40,520 bases of DNA from a virus. The notes beneath the pieces were generated by a model that made no database searches, was not told where the DNA came from, and saw only the letters and a list, made by a program, of their open reading frames with translations. Both the position numbers and the translations under genes were made by a program. This document shows positions 1 through 7,113 of the stretch, piece by piece. Numbering within the stretch: position 1 is the stretch's first letter; every line of letters begins with the position of its first letter. The stretch is from IMG/VR virus record IMGVR_UViG_3300042898_000091, positions 1 through 40,520 of that record; one strand, given 5' to 3'.

Positions 1-35
1 GGATTGATAATGCGCTAAAGGAGAAGAACACATGA
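1..35 (+). CDS. C-terminal tail of an upstream gene (partial)
   Basis: The frame beginning at base 3 is open from the left edge and ends at a TGA at 33-35, giving the tail IDNALKEKNT. This TGA overlaps the ATG at 32 as ATGA, the same coupling seen at the next gene boundaries, so a real gene probably runs in from the left. The frame starting at base 1 also closes early (TAA at 16-18), so the assignment is weak. No function can be given. Confidence 0.35.
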   Translation, partial: IDNALKEKNT

Positions 36-292
36 AAGACCTTAATCTTAATGTAATAGAGATTGAAAAAGCGATAGAGTGGATACACGCCAACGCGGAG
101 ATGCGTAAGACGATAAACAAAAGATACTCAAGCTACGGCCTTAAACATATAGCTGAGAGGTGGGCTAAAGAATACATTAGTAATGACTCTCTTATTGAGG
201 CCATGTGTCAGTGTGGGTACAACATACAGCGTTGTAGTCCTACATCTCCAAACTATTGGTTCAACATAAAAACTTTAAAGGTGAAAGCATGA
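32..292 (+). CDS. Small hypothetical phage protein (86 aa)
   Basis: I do not recognise this protein. It begins at an ATG preceded by a good ribosome site (AAAGGAG at 17-23). It is soluble-looking, with a basic helical N-terminal half (ERWAKEY, EKAIEWIHANAEMRK) and two cysteines near residues 60 and 70, and has no membrane segment. Its pattern (helix, HIAERWAKEYISN, then a C-terminal YNIQRC stretch) resembles small DNA-associated phage accessory proteins, but that is only an impression. It overlaps the next gene by four bases (ATGA at 289-292), so it is probably translationally coupled to it and belongs to the operon that leads into the DNA polymerase. Confidence 0.7.
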   Translation: MKDLNLNVIEIEKAIEWIHANAEMRKTINKRYSSYGLKHIAERWAKEYISNDSLIEAMCQCGYNIQRCSPTSPNYWFNIKTLKVKA

Positions 293-483
293 ACATACCA
301 GAACCGCTGGGCTACGGCATAGTAAAAGGTCTAGGAGTAGTCTCTATATATTCTGAAGATGTAGGTGGCCTAACATTGGTAGCTAGATGGGTGAGAACAG
401 AGTTGGTAACAGATGAAGCGGAACATTTAACCGGTGGCAATGTACGCGAGATGTTGGACAAGTTAAGTGGGGACGGCGTATGA
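289..483 (+). CDS. Small hypothetical protein (64 aa)
   Basis: I do not recognise this protein. The frame is also open to an earlier ATG at 256, but the ATG at 289 is preferred because it overlaps the preceding stop as ATGA and follows AAAGGTG at 277-283. The product begins MNIPEPLGYG and is mildly acidic, with a central run of beta-prone residues (GLGVVSIYSEDVGGLTLVARWV) and no signal peptide or membrane helix. Its own stop overlaps the following small gene, again as ATGA (480-483). It is probably an early-operon accessory protein of unknown role. Confidence 0.65.
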   Translation: MNIPEPLGYGIVKGLGVVSIYSEDVGGLTLVARWVRTELVTDEAEHLTGGNVREMLDKLSGDGV

Positions 484-593
484 CTACGCCCTTACTGATT
501 GCTTTGTGGGTATCCTCCATCCTCACTTCGATGGGATTGATTCTGTTTGTGCTTGGCGTTGCCGCATACTATATTGGGAGGGAAGACTTTTGA
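480..593 (+). CDS. Single-pass membrane microprotein (37 aa)
   Basis: The frame from ATG 480 to TGA 591-593 encodes 37 residues beginning MTTPLLIALWVSSIL and ending YYIGREDF. About residues 5-31 are hydrophobic and would form one transmembrane helix; the end is short and charged. The start overlaps the upstream stop (ATGA at 480-483) and the stop overlaps the TTG start of DNA polymerase (TTGA at 590-593), so it sits exactly in the operon with no spare bases. That fit at both ends is the main reason to call it real. Its function is unknown; an inner-membrane accessory role is inferred only from the hydrophobic helix. Confidence 0.6.
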   Translation: MTTPLLIALWVSSILTSMGLILFVLGVAAYYIGREDF

Positions 594-2476
594 GCCTTAT
601 TACCTTGGACTTCGAGACTTACTACGGTGATAAGTTTAGCCTCAAGAACCTGACCACTGAGGAATACATACGCGGTGATCAGTTTGAAGTGATCGGTGTC
701 GGCGTAAAGTTCGATGATGATGCAACGGTGTGGCACACCGGTACGCGGGAAGAAGTGCGTAAGGCGCTACAGTCATACAACTGGAAAGAGTCAGCACTGC
801 TATGCCATAACACTTTATTTGATGGAGCTATCCTTCATTGGTGGTTCGGTATCACGCCCGACCTTTACTTGGATACCCTGTGCATGGCTCGGGCGATACA
901 TGGCGTTGACGCTGGCGGTAGTCTCGCTGCTCTCGCTGAGCGGTACAAGATCGGCGCGAAGGGTGACGAGGTAGTCAATGCGTTTAATAAACATCGGTTG
1001 GACTTCGAGCCAGAAGACTTAGCGCGTTATGGTGAGTACTGTAAGAACGACGTGGAGCTTACCCACAAGTTGTTCTATCTACTGGCACCGCTGGTACCTG
1101 CGAACGAGATTAATCTAATCGACATGACGCTGCGTATGTTCACGCACCCGAAGCTGTATGTGGACGATGCGTTGTTGGTTGAGCGGCTAGATGCCATGCG
1201 TCAGCAGAAGCATGACCTGTTAGGCACGTTGAAAGAAAAGCTGGAGTGTGTAGACGAGGAAGCTGTCCGTAAGAAGCTCGCGTCGAACAAACAGTTCGCT
1301 GATGTTCTTTCCAGTTTTGGAATAACGCCGCCCCTGAAGACTAGCGTTACTACGGGTAAAGAAACTCTCGCGTTAGCCAAGAACGATGAAGGATTTATTG
1401 CGCTAACTCAGCATGAAGACCCGTTCATCCAGCAGCTGTGCGCGGTACGTCTTGGTACGAAATCGACCCTTGAGGAGTCCAGAATCTCTAGGTTCATCGA
1501 CATCGGTAAGCGCAACAAGGGGCGGCTACCCATACCGCTGAAGTATTACGGCGCACATACAGGTCGGTGGAGTGGCTCAGACAAGGTGAACTTCCAAAAC
1601 CTGCCGAGCCGTGACGAGGAGAAGAAGGCGCTGAAGAAAGCTGTGGTAGCGCCTGATGGCTATGTAATTATTAACTGTGACTCCTCGCAGATTGAGGCGC
1701 GGGTACTCGCATGGTTGGCAGGACAGGACAACGTGGTGCAGCAGTTCGCTGAAGGTAAGGATGTGTACTCGCTCTTTGCCACAGAGATTTACAACAAGCC
1801 GATCTCCAAGGCTAACCCTGTTGAGCGGTTTGTGGGCAAGACCTGCATCCTTGGGCTTGGGTATGGCACCGGCTGGAAGAAGTTGCAGCACACGTTGAAG
1901 ACAACGAAGCCGGGCGCTGACTTACCCGACGACGAGTGCCAGACTATTGTGAGTACATACCGGCGCGTCAACAGTAAGATTATTAAGTTTTGGAAAGAGT
2001 GCGACGAGGCGTTAGCCAACTTGGTAACGTGGGATGTGAAGGACGCGGAGAAGAAACCTATCGATAGTTATTTTCTTGGGTGCCATGATTCTTTAATAGT
2101 CTCTCGCAATGGTATCGAGTTACCTAATGAGATGAGCATTCGATACCCAGAGTTGAGATTCGATGCTACAGAAGCTAAGTCTGAGTATAAATATAAATCT
2201 AGGAAGGGCGAGATCGGTATCTGGGGCGGCACAGTTGTTGAGAATGTTGTGCAAGCATTGGCTAGGATAGTTGTGGGCGAACAGATGCTGGAGATCAACA
2301 AAAGATACCGCGTGACTCTAACTGTCCACGATGCTGCCGTTGTTGTCGTGCCAGAAGATGAGCTAGAAGAAGCCAAGGCGTTTGTCATTGAGGCGATGTC
2401 GAAACCCCCTACGTGGGCACCGACTTTACCCGTAGCGTGTGAGGCGAAATGCGGTACAAATTACGGTGAATGCTGA
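590..2476 (+). CDS. Family A DNA polymerase with 3'-5' exonuclease domain
   Basis: This 628-residue protein is the phage replicative polymerase. The N-terminal proofreading exonuclease shows D7-x-E9 in LITLDFETYYG, the NTLFDGAIL block (Exo II) and YCKNDVELT (Exo III). The polymerase domain shows TGRWSG and NFQNLPSR, motif A with D364 in NCDSSQIEAR, the motif B-like ERFVGKTCILGLGYG, and motif C with H580-D581 in VHDAAVVVV. The usual glutamate after the catalytic aspartate in motif C is alanine here. There is no 5' nuclease domain, as is usual for phage members. The frame is open further upstream to 467, but TTG 590 is chosen: GGGAGGGAAG lies just upstream, and the protein then begins directly with the exonuclease beta strand. 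The start overlaps the stop of the membrane microprotein as TTGA. Confidence 0.95.
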   Translation: MSLITLDFETYYGDKFSLKNLTTEEYIRGDQFEVIGVGVKFDDDATVWHTGTREEVRKALQSYNWKESALLCHNTLFDGAILHWWFGITPDLYLDTLCMARAIHGVDAGGSLAALAERYKIGAKGDEVVNAFNKHRLDFEPEDLARYGEYCKNDVELTHKLFYLLAPLVPANEINLIDMTLRMFTHPKLYVDDALLVERLDAMRQQKHDLLGTLKEKLECVDEEAVRKKLASNKQFADVLSSFGITPPLKTSVTTGKETLALAKNDEGFIALTQHEDPFIQQLCAVRLGTKSTLEESRISRFIDIGKRNKGRLPIPLKYYGAHTGRWSGSDKVNFQNLPSRDEEKKALKKAVVAPDGYVIINCDSSQIEARVLAWLAGQDNVVQQFAEGKDVYSLFATEIYNKPISKANPVERFVGKTCILGLGYGTGWKKLQHTLKTTKPGADLPDDECQTIVSTYRRVNSKIIKFWKECDEALANLVTWDVKDAEKKPIDSYFLGCHDSLIVSRNGIELPNEMSIRYPELRFDATEAKSEYKYKSRKGEIGIWGGTVVENVVQALARIVVGEQMLEINKRYRVTLTVHDAAVVVVPEDELEEAKAFVIEAMSKPPTWAPTLPVACEAKCGTNYGEC

Positions 2477-2512
2477 TAATATGTATTGACAGTGTTTACT
2501 AAAGGAAGTCGT

Positions 2513-3169
2513 ATGCAACCTATCAAGTGGTCGTTCTCTGGCCTAAAGCAGTACATCAATTGCCCGAAGCAGTACCATGAAATCAAGGTGCTGAACAACT
2601 ACGCTATCCGCGAAACAGAACAGATGCTGTATGGCACAGAGGTTCATAAAGCGTTGGAAGATTATGTCGCAGATGGTGTGGTGCTGCCACTGAACTACCA
2701 GCGGTTTAAGGGATTGGTTGACCCGCTACTGGAGATTGAAGGTACTAAGATAGCTGAGCATAAGATGGCGCTGGACTATAACCGCAAGCCATGCGACTTC
2801 AATGCGCCTGAGTACTGGGTGCGGGGCATCGCCGACTTACTGATTCTGTCTGACGATACAGCATTTATTGTGGACTACAAGACAGGCAGCAATAAGTACC
2901 CAGACGTGAAGCAGTTGAAGCTGATGGCCTTGATGACGTTTGCTCACTTTCCTGAGATTCAACGTATCAAAGCTGGACTGATGTTTGTGATGCACAATAG
3001 TTTCATAGATGAAGAGTACCAACGCAAGGACGCTGAGTCCCTGTGGGGTAATTTTAAAAACGATCTTGAACGATTGAAGTTATCGTACGAGACCGACACA
3101 TGGCACCCCAACGCTACGCCCTTGTGCAGATGGTGTCCGGTTCGCGCCTGTGAATTTAATAAGGAGTAG
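2513..3169 (+). CDS. PD-(D/E)XK nuclease, RecB/Cas4-like
   Basis: A 218-residue single-domain nuclease of the RecB/Cas4 superfamily. Visible landmarks are WSFSGLKQYINCPKQY near the N-terminus, GTEVHKALEDY with H45, the metal-binding D108 in GIADLLIL, the D121-Y-K123 motif in IVDYKTG, and Q134 in KQLKLMAL. C17 together with C205, C208 and C213 has the one-plus-three layout that binds a 4Fe-4S cluster in Cas4 and AddB proteins, so a cluster is likely. The start is set at ATG 2513 because AAAGGAAG lies just before it; a TTG at 2486 in the same frame has no such site. It lies 36 bases after DNA polymerase and probably processes DNA ends during replication or recombination. Confidence 0.9.
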   Translation: MQPIKWSFSGLKQYINCPKQYHEIKVLNNYAIRETEQMLYGTEVHKALEDYVADGVVLPLNYQRFKGLVDPLLEIEGTKIAEHKMALDYNRKPCDFNAPEYWVRGIADLLILSDDTAFIVDYKTGSNKYPDVKQLKLMALMTFAHFPEIQRIKAGLMFVMHNSFIDEEYQRKDAESLWGNFKNDLERLKLSYETDTWHPNATPLCRWCPVRACEFNKE

Positions 3170-3171
3170 TC

Positions 3172-3483
3172 ATGCCATACGTTAACAAGAAGCGCCCTTA
3201 CGAGAAAGAGTACGCCCAGCAACAAGCACGAGGCGAACTGCCTGACCGCATGGAGCGCCAACGAGCCCGTCGAGCTATGGACAAGACAGGGGTAGATAAG
3301 AATAACAACGGCGAGGCCGACAAGCGTGAGGGTAAAGACATTGCCCACCGCAAGGCGTTGTCCAAGGGCGGCAGCAATAAAGACGGCGTGGTAGTGCAGT
3401 CGGCAGCGAAGAATCGCTCGTTCAAGCGTAACTCAGCTGGGGCGTTGGTATCAGAAGTGAGCAAGCGGGAAAGAAAGAAGTAA
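3172..3483 (+). CDS. Small basic HNH-like protein
   Basis: This 103-residue, strongly basic protein has a good ribosome site (AAGGAG at 3161-3166, overlapping the previous stop). Residues 56-69 (DIAHRKALSKGGSN) followed by N81-R82-S83 match the spacing of minimal HNH nuclease-like domains, in which H, GG and N/R-S residues flank the metal site. The zinc-binding cysteines of larger HNH proteins are absent. Similar small proteins are common in phage replication modules, often without a known function. It is the last gene before the promoter at 3492. Whether it cuts DNA or merely binds it cannot be told from the sequence. Confidence 0.65.
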   Translation: MPYVNKKRPYEKEYAQQQARGELPDRMERQRARRAMDKTGVDKNNNGEADKREGKDIAHRKALSKGGSNKDGVVVQSAAKNRSFKRNSAGALVSEVSKRERKK

Positions 3484-3491
3484 AGTTTTAC

Positions 3492-3519
3492 TTGACGTTT
3501 GTATTAAAGGCTATATACT
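3492..3519 (+). promoter_or_regulatory. Sigma70-type promoter for the helicase/primase operon
   Basis: TTGACG at 3492-3497 and TATACT at 3514-3519 are separated by 16 bases and lie immediately after the stop of the HNH-like gene. They match the bacterial sigma70 consensus at five of six positions in each box. This sits in the only sizeable gap in the left part of the window, so it is the likely start of transcription for the helicase and downstream genes by the host RNA polymerase. Confidence 0.65.
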
Positions 3520-3555
3520 TACCGTAAGATGTGAGTGGGCCAAGAGGGTTCCATC

Positions 3556-3627
3556 ATGTTCCCCTCAAACCGCATCAGTCACTTAGCGTTATTTTCAGCT
3601 TCGGCTACCTTCCTAGCGCGGATGTGA
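3556..3627 (+). CDS. Possible leader peptide (23 aa) in the helicase 5' leader
   Basis: An ATG at 3556, preceded by AGAGGG at 3544-3549, opens a 23-codon frame beginning MFPSNRISHL and ending at TGA 3625-3627. It lies between the promoter and the helicase gene and ends eight bases before a GC hairpin. No residue run typical of amino-acid attenuators is seen. It may be a translated leader that affects the hairpin, or just chance. Confidence 0.25.
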   Translation: MFPSNRISHLALFSASATFLARM

Positions 3628-3634
3628 CCGACTT

Positions 3635-3649
3635 GCCCCCGTAAGGGGC
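3635..3649 (+). promoter_or_regulatory. GC hairpin in the helicase leader
   Basis: GCCCC at 3635-3639 and GGGGC at 3645-3649 form a perfect five-pair stem around a five-base loop. It is not followed by a T run, so it is unlikely to terminate transcription. It lies about 15 bases before the helicase ribosome site and could influence its translation or mRNA stability. The rest of 3520-3675 shows nothing else that I can name. Confidence 0.35.
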
Positions 3650-3675
3650 TACAGTTAACTTAGTGAGGATATCCA

Positions 3676-5253
3676 GTGCAAGATACCAAGTTCGATATAG
3701 TAGATGAAACTGCAATGCTGTTTAGAATCCCGTCTGACAAAGTGTCGATGGTGACCGACTACATTGAGAAAAGTGAAGCCGTTAGTAGTCAAGGCGACGA
3801 GACTGAGATGGCTGTGTACTGGGGCATTAAAGAGGCTACGTTCCTCGCCCAGACATTGGGCATCCACAACACCCCCTCCCCCATTACCCGCGACTATAAC
3901 TGGCCGGGGCTATACACACCGTTCTCCCACCAGAAGACCACTGCCGAGTTCCTTTCGATACGCCGCCGTGCGTTCTGCTTCAACGAGGCGGGTACAGGCA
4001 AGACATCCTCCGCTATCTGGGCGGCTGACTACCTGATGAATCAGGGCGAAGTTAAGCGTGTGCTGGTGATCTGTCCACTGACGATCATGTACTCCGCATG
4101 GCAAGCCGATGTGTTCAAGACAGCTATGCACCGATCTGTAGGCGTAGCGTATGGCTCAGCAGATAAACGCAAGAAGATTATTAAAGGCGGCTACGAGTTC
4201 ATCGTCACTAACTATGACGGCGTAGGTATTCTCTTTGAAGAGATTAAGAACGGCGACTTCGATCTGATCATTATCGACGAGGCGAACGCCTACAAGTCTA
4301 CGTCCACAGTGCGTTGGAAGTTGTTGGCAAAACTAATCCAGCCACACACCCGCCTATGGATGATGACGGGTACACCGGCTTCGCAGTCCCCGTTGGATGC
4401 GTTTGGCTTAGCGCGTTTGGTTGCGCCAGAGAAGGTGCCCAAGTACGCGACAGCGTGGCGGGATAAGGTCATGCATCAGCTCACGCGGTTTAAGTGGGTA
4501 CCCAAGCCCACGGCACGGGCGGATGTGTTTCACGCGCTACAGCCAGCGATACGGTTTAACAAGGCTGAGTGCTTGGACTTGCCGGAAGTGTTGTACCAGA
4601 CACGCGAGATACCGCTGACCCCACAGGTCTACAAGTACTACATGCGGATCAGAGAAGAGATGCTGATCGAGGCAGCGGGTGTGCAGATCACGGCAGTCAA
4701 TGCGGCGGCGAAACTCAGCAAGCTGTTGCAAATATCAGGCGGCGCTGTGTACACCGACAGCAAGGACATCGTCGAGTTCGATGTTAGTCCACGCCTAGCC
4801 GCGTTGCGTGAAGTGTTGGAGGAGACCGAGCAGAAGGTCATCGTATTTATTCCGTACACGCACACGATCAAACTGGTATCGGACTTTCTCAACAAGGAGG
4901 GTATCAGCAATGAAATTATTAATGGGGCTGTACCAGCAACGCAGCGAACGGTGATAGTTAACAAGTTTCAAACCACGAAAGAGCCGCGTGTATTAGTTAT
5001 TCAACCACAAGCTGCATCGCATGGCGTAACGCTAACAGCAGCCGATACGATTGTGTTTTGGTCACCCGTAATGAGTGTAGAGACGTACTTGCAATGCGTA
5101 GCTAGGATTGACCGTGTAGGGCAGGTTAACAAGATGACTGTCGTACACCTGCAAGGATCAGAAGTAGAACGGAAGATGTACAAGATGTTGCAGAGCAAGG
5201 TGGATTCACATGAGCTACTTGTGGATTTATATAAAAACGAGTTAGGTGTTTAA
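3676..5253 (+). CDS. SNF2-type superfamily 2 helicase/ATPase
   Basis: A 525-residue two-lobed helicase of the SNF2/DEAD-like superfamily 2. Motif I is GTGKT at 106-110, motif II is DEAN at 201-204 in DLIIIDEAN, motif III is TGTP at 231-234, and motif VI is Q473-x3-R-x2-R-x-G-Q483. The segment KVIVFIPYTHTIKLV begins the second lobe. It starts with GTG at 3676 behind GAGGAT. In phages, single-subunit SNF2-like proteins next to replication genes are thought to translocate on or remodel double-stranded DNA. It heads an operon of its own promoter, and the next gene's ribosome site overlaps its stop codon. Confidence 0.92.
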   Translation: MQDTKFDIVDETAMLFRIPSDKVSMVTDYIEKSEAVSSQGDETEMAVYWGIKEATFLAQTLGIHNTPSPITRDYNWPGLYTPFSHQKTTAEFLSIRRRAFCFNEAGTGKTSSAIWAADYLMNQGEVKRVLVICPLTIMYSAWQADVFKTAMHRSVGVAYGSADKRKKIIKGGYEFIVTNYDGVGILFEEIKNGDFDLIIIDEANAYKSTSTVRWKLLAKLIQPHTRLWMMTGTPASQSPLDAFGLARLVAPEKVPKYATAWRDKVMHQLTRFKWVPKPTARADVFHALQPAIRFNKAECLDLPEVLYQTREIPLTPQVYKYYMRIREEMLIEAAGVQITAVNAAAKLSKLLQISGGAVYTDSKDIVEFDVSPRLAALREVLEETEQKVIVFIPYTHTIKLVSDFLNKEGISNEIINGAVPATQRTVIVNKFQTTKEPRVLVIQPQAASHGVTLTAADTIVFWSPVMSVETYLQCVARIDRVGQVNKMTVVHLQGSEVERKMYKMLQSKVDSHELLVDLYKNELGV

Positions 5254-5262
5254 GGAAAAACT

Positions 5263-5667
5263 ATGACGAACATGGAAGAATTAGTAAAGTCCTACTTGAC
5301 TATACGAAGTGAACGTGAAAGGATTGAGGCGGATTTTAAAGTGCGCGATAGCCAGCTGAAAGAAGACCTGACGTTGCTTGAGCAAGCAATACTATCTGGC
5401 TGCAACGAGATGAAAGCCGACAGTATCCGCACAGAACACGGCACAGTTATTAAGAGTCTTAAAGAAAGATTCACCTGTTCTGACCGCGATAACTTCAACA
5501 AGTTTGTATTAGAGACAGGTGCGGTTGAGTTGTTCGCAGCGCATCTGCACCAAAGTAATTTTAAAGAATTTATGTCCGAGCGGCAGCATGAAGGTTTACC
5601 GCCCGGTGTAAATGTGATGCGAGAGTTTTCCATCACAGTAAGAAAACCCACTACCCGCGTTAGTTAA
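5263..5667 (+). CDS. Conserved phage protein of unknown function (134 aa)
   Basis: The N-terminal 45 residues form a charged helix (EELVKSYLTIRSERERIEAD...) followed by a compact alpha/beta region with RTEHGTVIKS and the C-terminal signature LPPGVNVMREFSITVRKP. I recall this layout, helix then RTExGT then PPGVN near the end, from many phage replication modules, where it commonly follows SNF2-like helicases and precedes a putative single-strand-binding protein. No enzymatic motif is seen. AAGGA at 5252-5256 is its ribosome site and overlaps the stop of the helicase, so the two are probably co-translated. Confidence 0.8.
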   Translation: MTNMEELVKSYLTIRSERERIEADFKVRDSQLKEDLTLLEQAILSGCNEMKADSIRTEHGTVIKSLKERFTCSDRDNFNKFVLETGAVELFAAHLHQSNFKEFMSERQHEGLPPGVNVMREFSITVRKPTTRVS

Positions 5668-5687
5668 ATTTAGTTAAGGACAATATC

Positions 5688-6515
5688 ATGAGTGAATTAG
5701 CAACCATCCTCGCAAACAACCCAACGCTTATCCAAACTGGGCTCGATGAAGACACCCTTGCCGTAGCCGGTGGCGGCGGTAATCAAACCAAGCGTCTCTC
5801 CATCAAGGGCGGCGTGTTCCGCAAGATGGCTGGTGGCAAAGAAGTTGGCTCTATCGAAGACCGTTGGATGAATGTGATCTTCGTCAAGATGGCGCACAGC
5901 GCATCGCGTCAGTGCTACGGCGGCGCGTACGAAGAAGGTAAGTCAGTCTCCCCTATCTGCTGGTCAAACGATTCTATCGCGCCTGATGCAGATGTTGAGT
6001 CTCCAGTAGCGTCAGCGTGTAACGATTGCCCGAACAGCGTTAAAGGTTCAGGCGATAGCGGCTCCGGCACGAAGTGCAAGTTGTCATGGCGTACCGCAGT
6101 TGTATTGCCACAAGACCCGAATGGCGACGTGCTTGAGCTTGTTATCCCCGCAGCATCGTCATTCGGCAAAGAAGAGAACGGACGTTGGCCTTTCAAAGCG
6201 TACATCGGTATGCTCGCTAACAACAACGTCAGCAAGGGTCGCGTGATTACTAAGATGGCGTTCGACACCAAGGTGCAGTTCCCCAAAGTATTGTTTAGCC
6301 CAGCGGGTGCAGTAGAGCCAGCAGACTACGACACTATTACGCGCCAAGGAAAAAGCGCTGCCGCTGAAGCAGCAATCAAGCTGACCGTGTTCAAGGGTAA
6401 GCAAGCTGAAGATGGTGCGGATGTTGAGCCTGTTGTACGTGAAGCCACTAAACGCCCTGCGGCTGAGAAGTCGGCAGATGTCTCAGACGTAGTAAAAAAA
6501 TGGTCTAAGAAGTAA
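5688..6515 (+). CDS. Cysteine-cluster phage protein, candidate ssDNA-binding protein
   Basis: A 275-residue protein with a conserved-looking cysteine set: C76, C91, C111-x2-C114 and C130, likely to bind one zinc ion. Around it are beta-rich blocks (RLSIKGGVFRKMAGG, WMNVIFVKMAH, WRTAVVLPQD, FKAYIGMLANN). The tail is alanine- and charge-rich and low in structure (about residues 225-275). Proteins of this shape occupy the place of the single-strand DNA-binding protein in phage replication operons, and phage T4 gp32 also uses a zinc module, but no sequence feature proves DNA binding here. It follows the previous gene by 20 bases with AAGGA as ribosome site. Confidence 0.6.
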   Translation: MSELATILANNPTLIQTGLDEDTLAVAGGGGNQTKRLSIKGGVFRKMAGGKEVGSIEDRWMNVIFVKMAHSASRQCYGGAYEEGKSVSPICWSNDSIAPDADVESPVASACNDCPNSVKGSGDSGSGTKCKLSWRTAVVLPQDPNGDVLELVIPAASSFGKEENGRWPFKAYIGMLANNNVSKGRVITKMAFDTKVQFPKVLFSPAGAVEPADYDTITRQGKSAAAEAAIKLTVFKGKQAEDGADVEPVVREATKRPAAEKSADVSDVVKKWSKK

Positions 6516-6523
6516 GGGGAACT

Positions 6524-6853
6524 ATGTCGCGGTCTTACAGTAGAGAGTTTAAAGACGGTTTAGCCAGCACCACGAGTGTACGTACGGGTGTGCTGTTGGG
6601 CAGGGAATGCGTGAGAGCTAACTTACCCGCTAAGTTTGTAGCCAAAGCATTAAAGGTTTCACGCATGACTGTTTACTGTTGGTTCCGAGGCGCAGTTATT
6701 AGAGGTAAGAACGAAGAGCTGGCTCTAGCTTTTATGTCGCTGGTACGGGAGGATTTAGCTAACGCTATATTACCTGCTAAATCAGTACGTGAAGCTAGAG
6801 CCTACATTGAAGCTATGATCGGCGAATCACTAGAAGAAAAGGAAAAAATATGA
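6524..6853 (+). CDS. Helix-turn-helix DNA-binding protein
   Basis: This 109-residue protein has a clear helix-turn-helix at about residues 36-60: LPAKFVAKALKVSRMTVYCW followed by a basic FRGAVIRGKN. The arrangement (A-x3-G/A-L-x-V-S-x2-T-V-Y-x-W) is that of resolvase/XRE-like DNA-binding units. The C-terminal third is helical and acidic (AYIEAMIGESLEEKEKI) and may mediate dimerisation. It is likely a small transcription regulator, though an origin-binding or terminase-small-subunit-like role is possible. It is coupled to the next gene by ATGA at 6850-6853, and AAGGGGAA is its ribosome site. Confidence 0.7.
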   Translation: MSRSYSREFKDGLASTTSVRTGVLLGRECVRANLPAKFVAKALKVSRMTVYCWFRGAVIRGKNEELALAFMSLVREDLANAILPAKSVREARAYIEAMIGESLEEKEKI

Positions 6854-6996
6854 AAGCAATTATCGCAATCTGGTTTGCACTAACCGCAACGACAGTCTGG
6901 GCAACTTGCACAACTAACAGCTACATGTACAACGGTAAGTACGTTGTGTGTACAACATGCTGTTACGGCGGCAACTGCCAAACGACCTGTATGTAA
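6850..6996 (+). CDS. Secreted cysteine-rich microprotein (48 aa)
   Basis: The frame from ATG 6850 to TAA 6994-6996 gives 48 residues. The first 18 (MKAIIAIWFALTATTVWA) look like a Sec signal peptide with an Ala-x-Ala-type end, leaving about 30 residues with six cysteines at 20, 34, 37, 38, 43 and 47. CTTCCYGGNCQTTC is the core. The spacing suggests disulfides, and the protein would fold in the periplasm. It is coupled to the HTH gene by an ATGA overlap with AGGAAAAAA just before. I do not know its function; a superinfection-exclusion, envelope or lysis-related role is possible. Confidence 0.6.
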   Translation: MKAIIAIWFALTATTVWATCTTNSYMYNGKYVVCTTCCYGGNCQTTCM

Positions 6997-7111
6997 TAGT
7001 TTATGGGGGAAAGCGGATGCTAATGCCGACTGCTGGCGTGTCGCACGGGACTCTACGAAGAGCGGTGAGCATATAACAGACACTAGTGCAGCGAGTACCC
7101 CACCTTTTTAA
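6997..7111 (+). other. G-run frameshift candidate / structured region before the primase
   Basis: No intact gene is seen here. The ATG at 7003 runs into five Gs (7005-7009) and stops after six codons. Skipping one G gives a 35-codon frame beginning MGKADANADCWRV and ending STPPF at TAA 7109-7111, two bases before a hairpin terminator, and that peptide looks protein-like. In RNA, local stems are also possible, for example ATGCT near 7017 with AGCAT near 7071. It is therefore either a frameshifted or decayed microgene or a small RNA. Confidence 0.35.
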
Positions 7112-7113
7112 CT

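Noticed and set aside
467-589. Upstream start for DNA polymerase (ATG 467)
   Set aside because: It would add 41 residues before the exonuclease strand and overlap two small genes; TTG 590 has the ribosome site and the overlap.
1577-1891. - strand frames inside DNA polymerase
   Set aside because: No motif, no ribosome site, and wholly inside a certain gene on the other strand.
2486-2514. TTGACA promoter before the nuclease gene
   Set aside because: The -35 box is present but no acceptable -10 box lies at the right distance; the region is a short gap inside an operon.
6997-7111. tRNA or tRNA-like element
   Set aside because: The ends GGGG/CCCCA could suggest an acceptor stem, but there is no T-loop sequence and no cloverleaf that fits.
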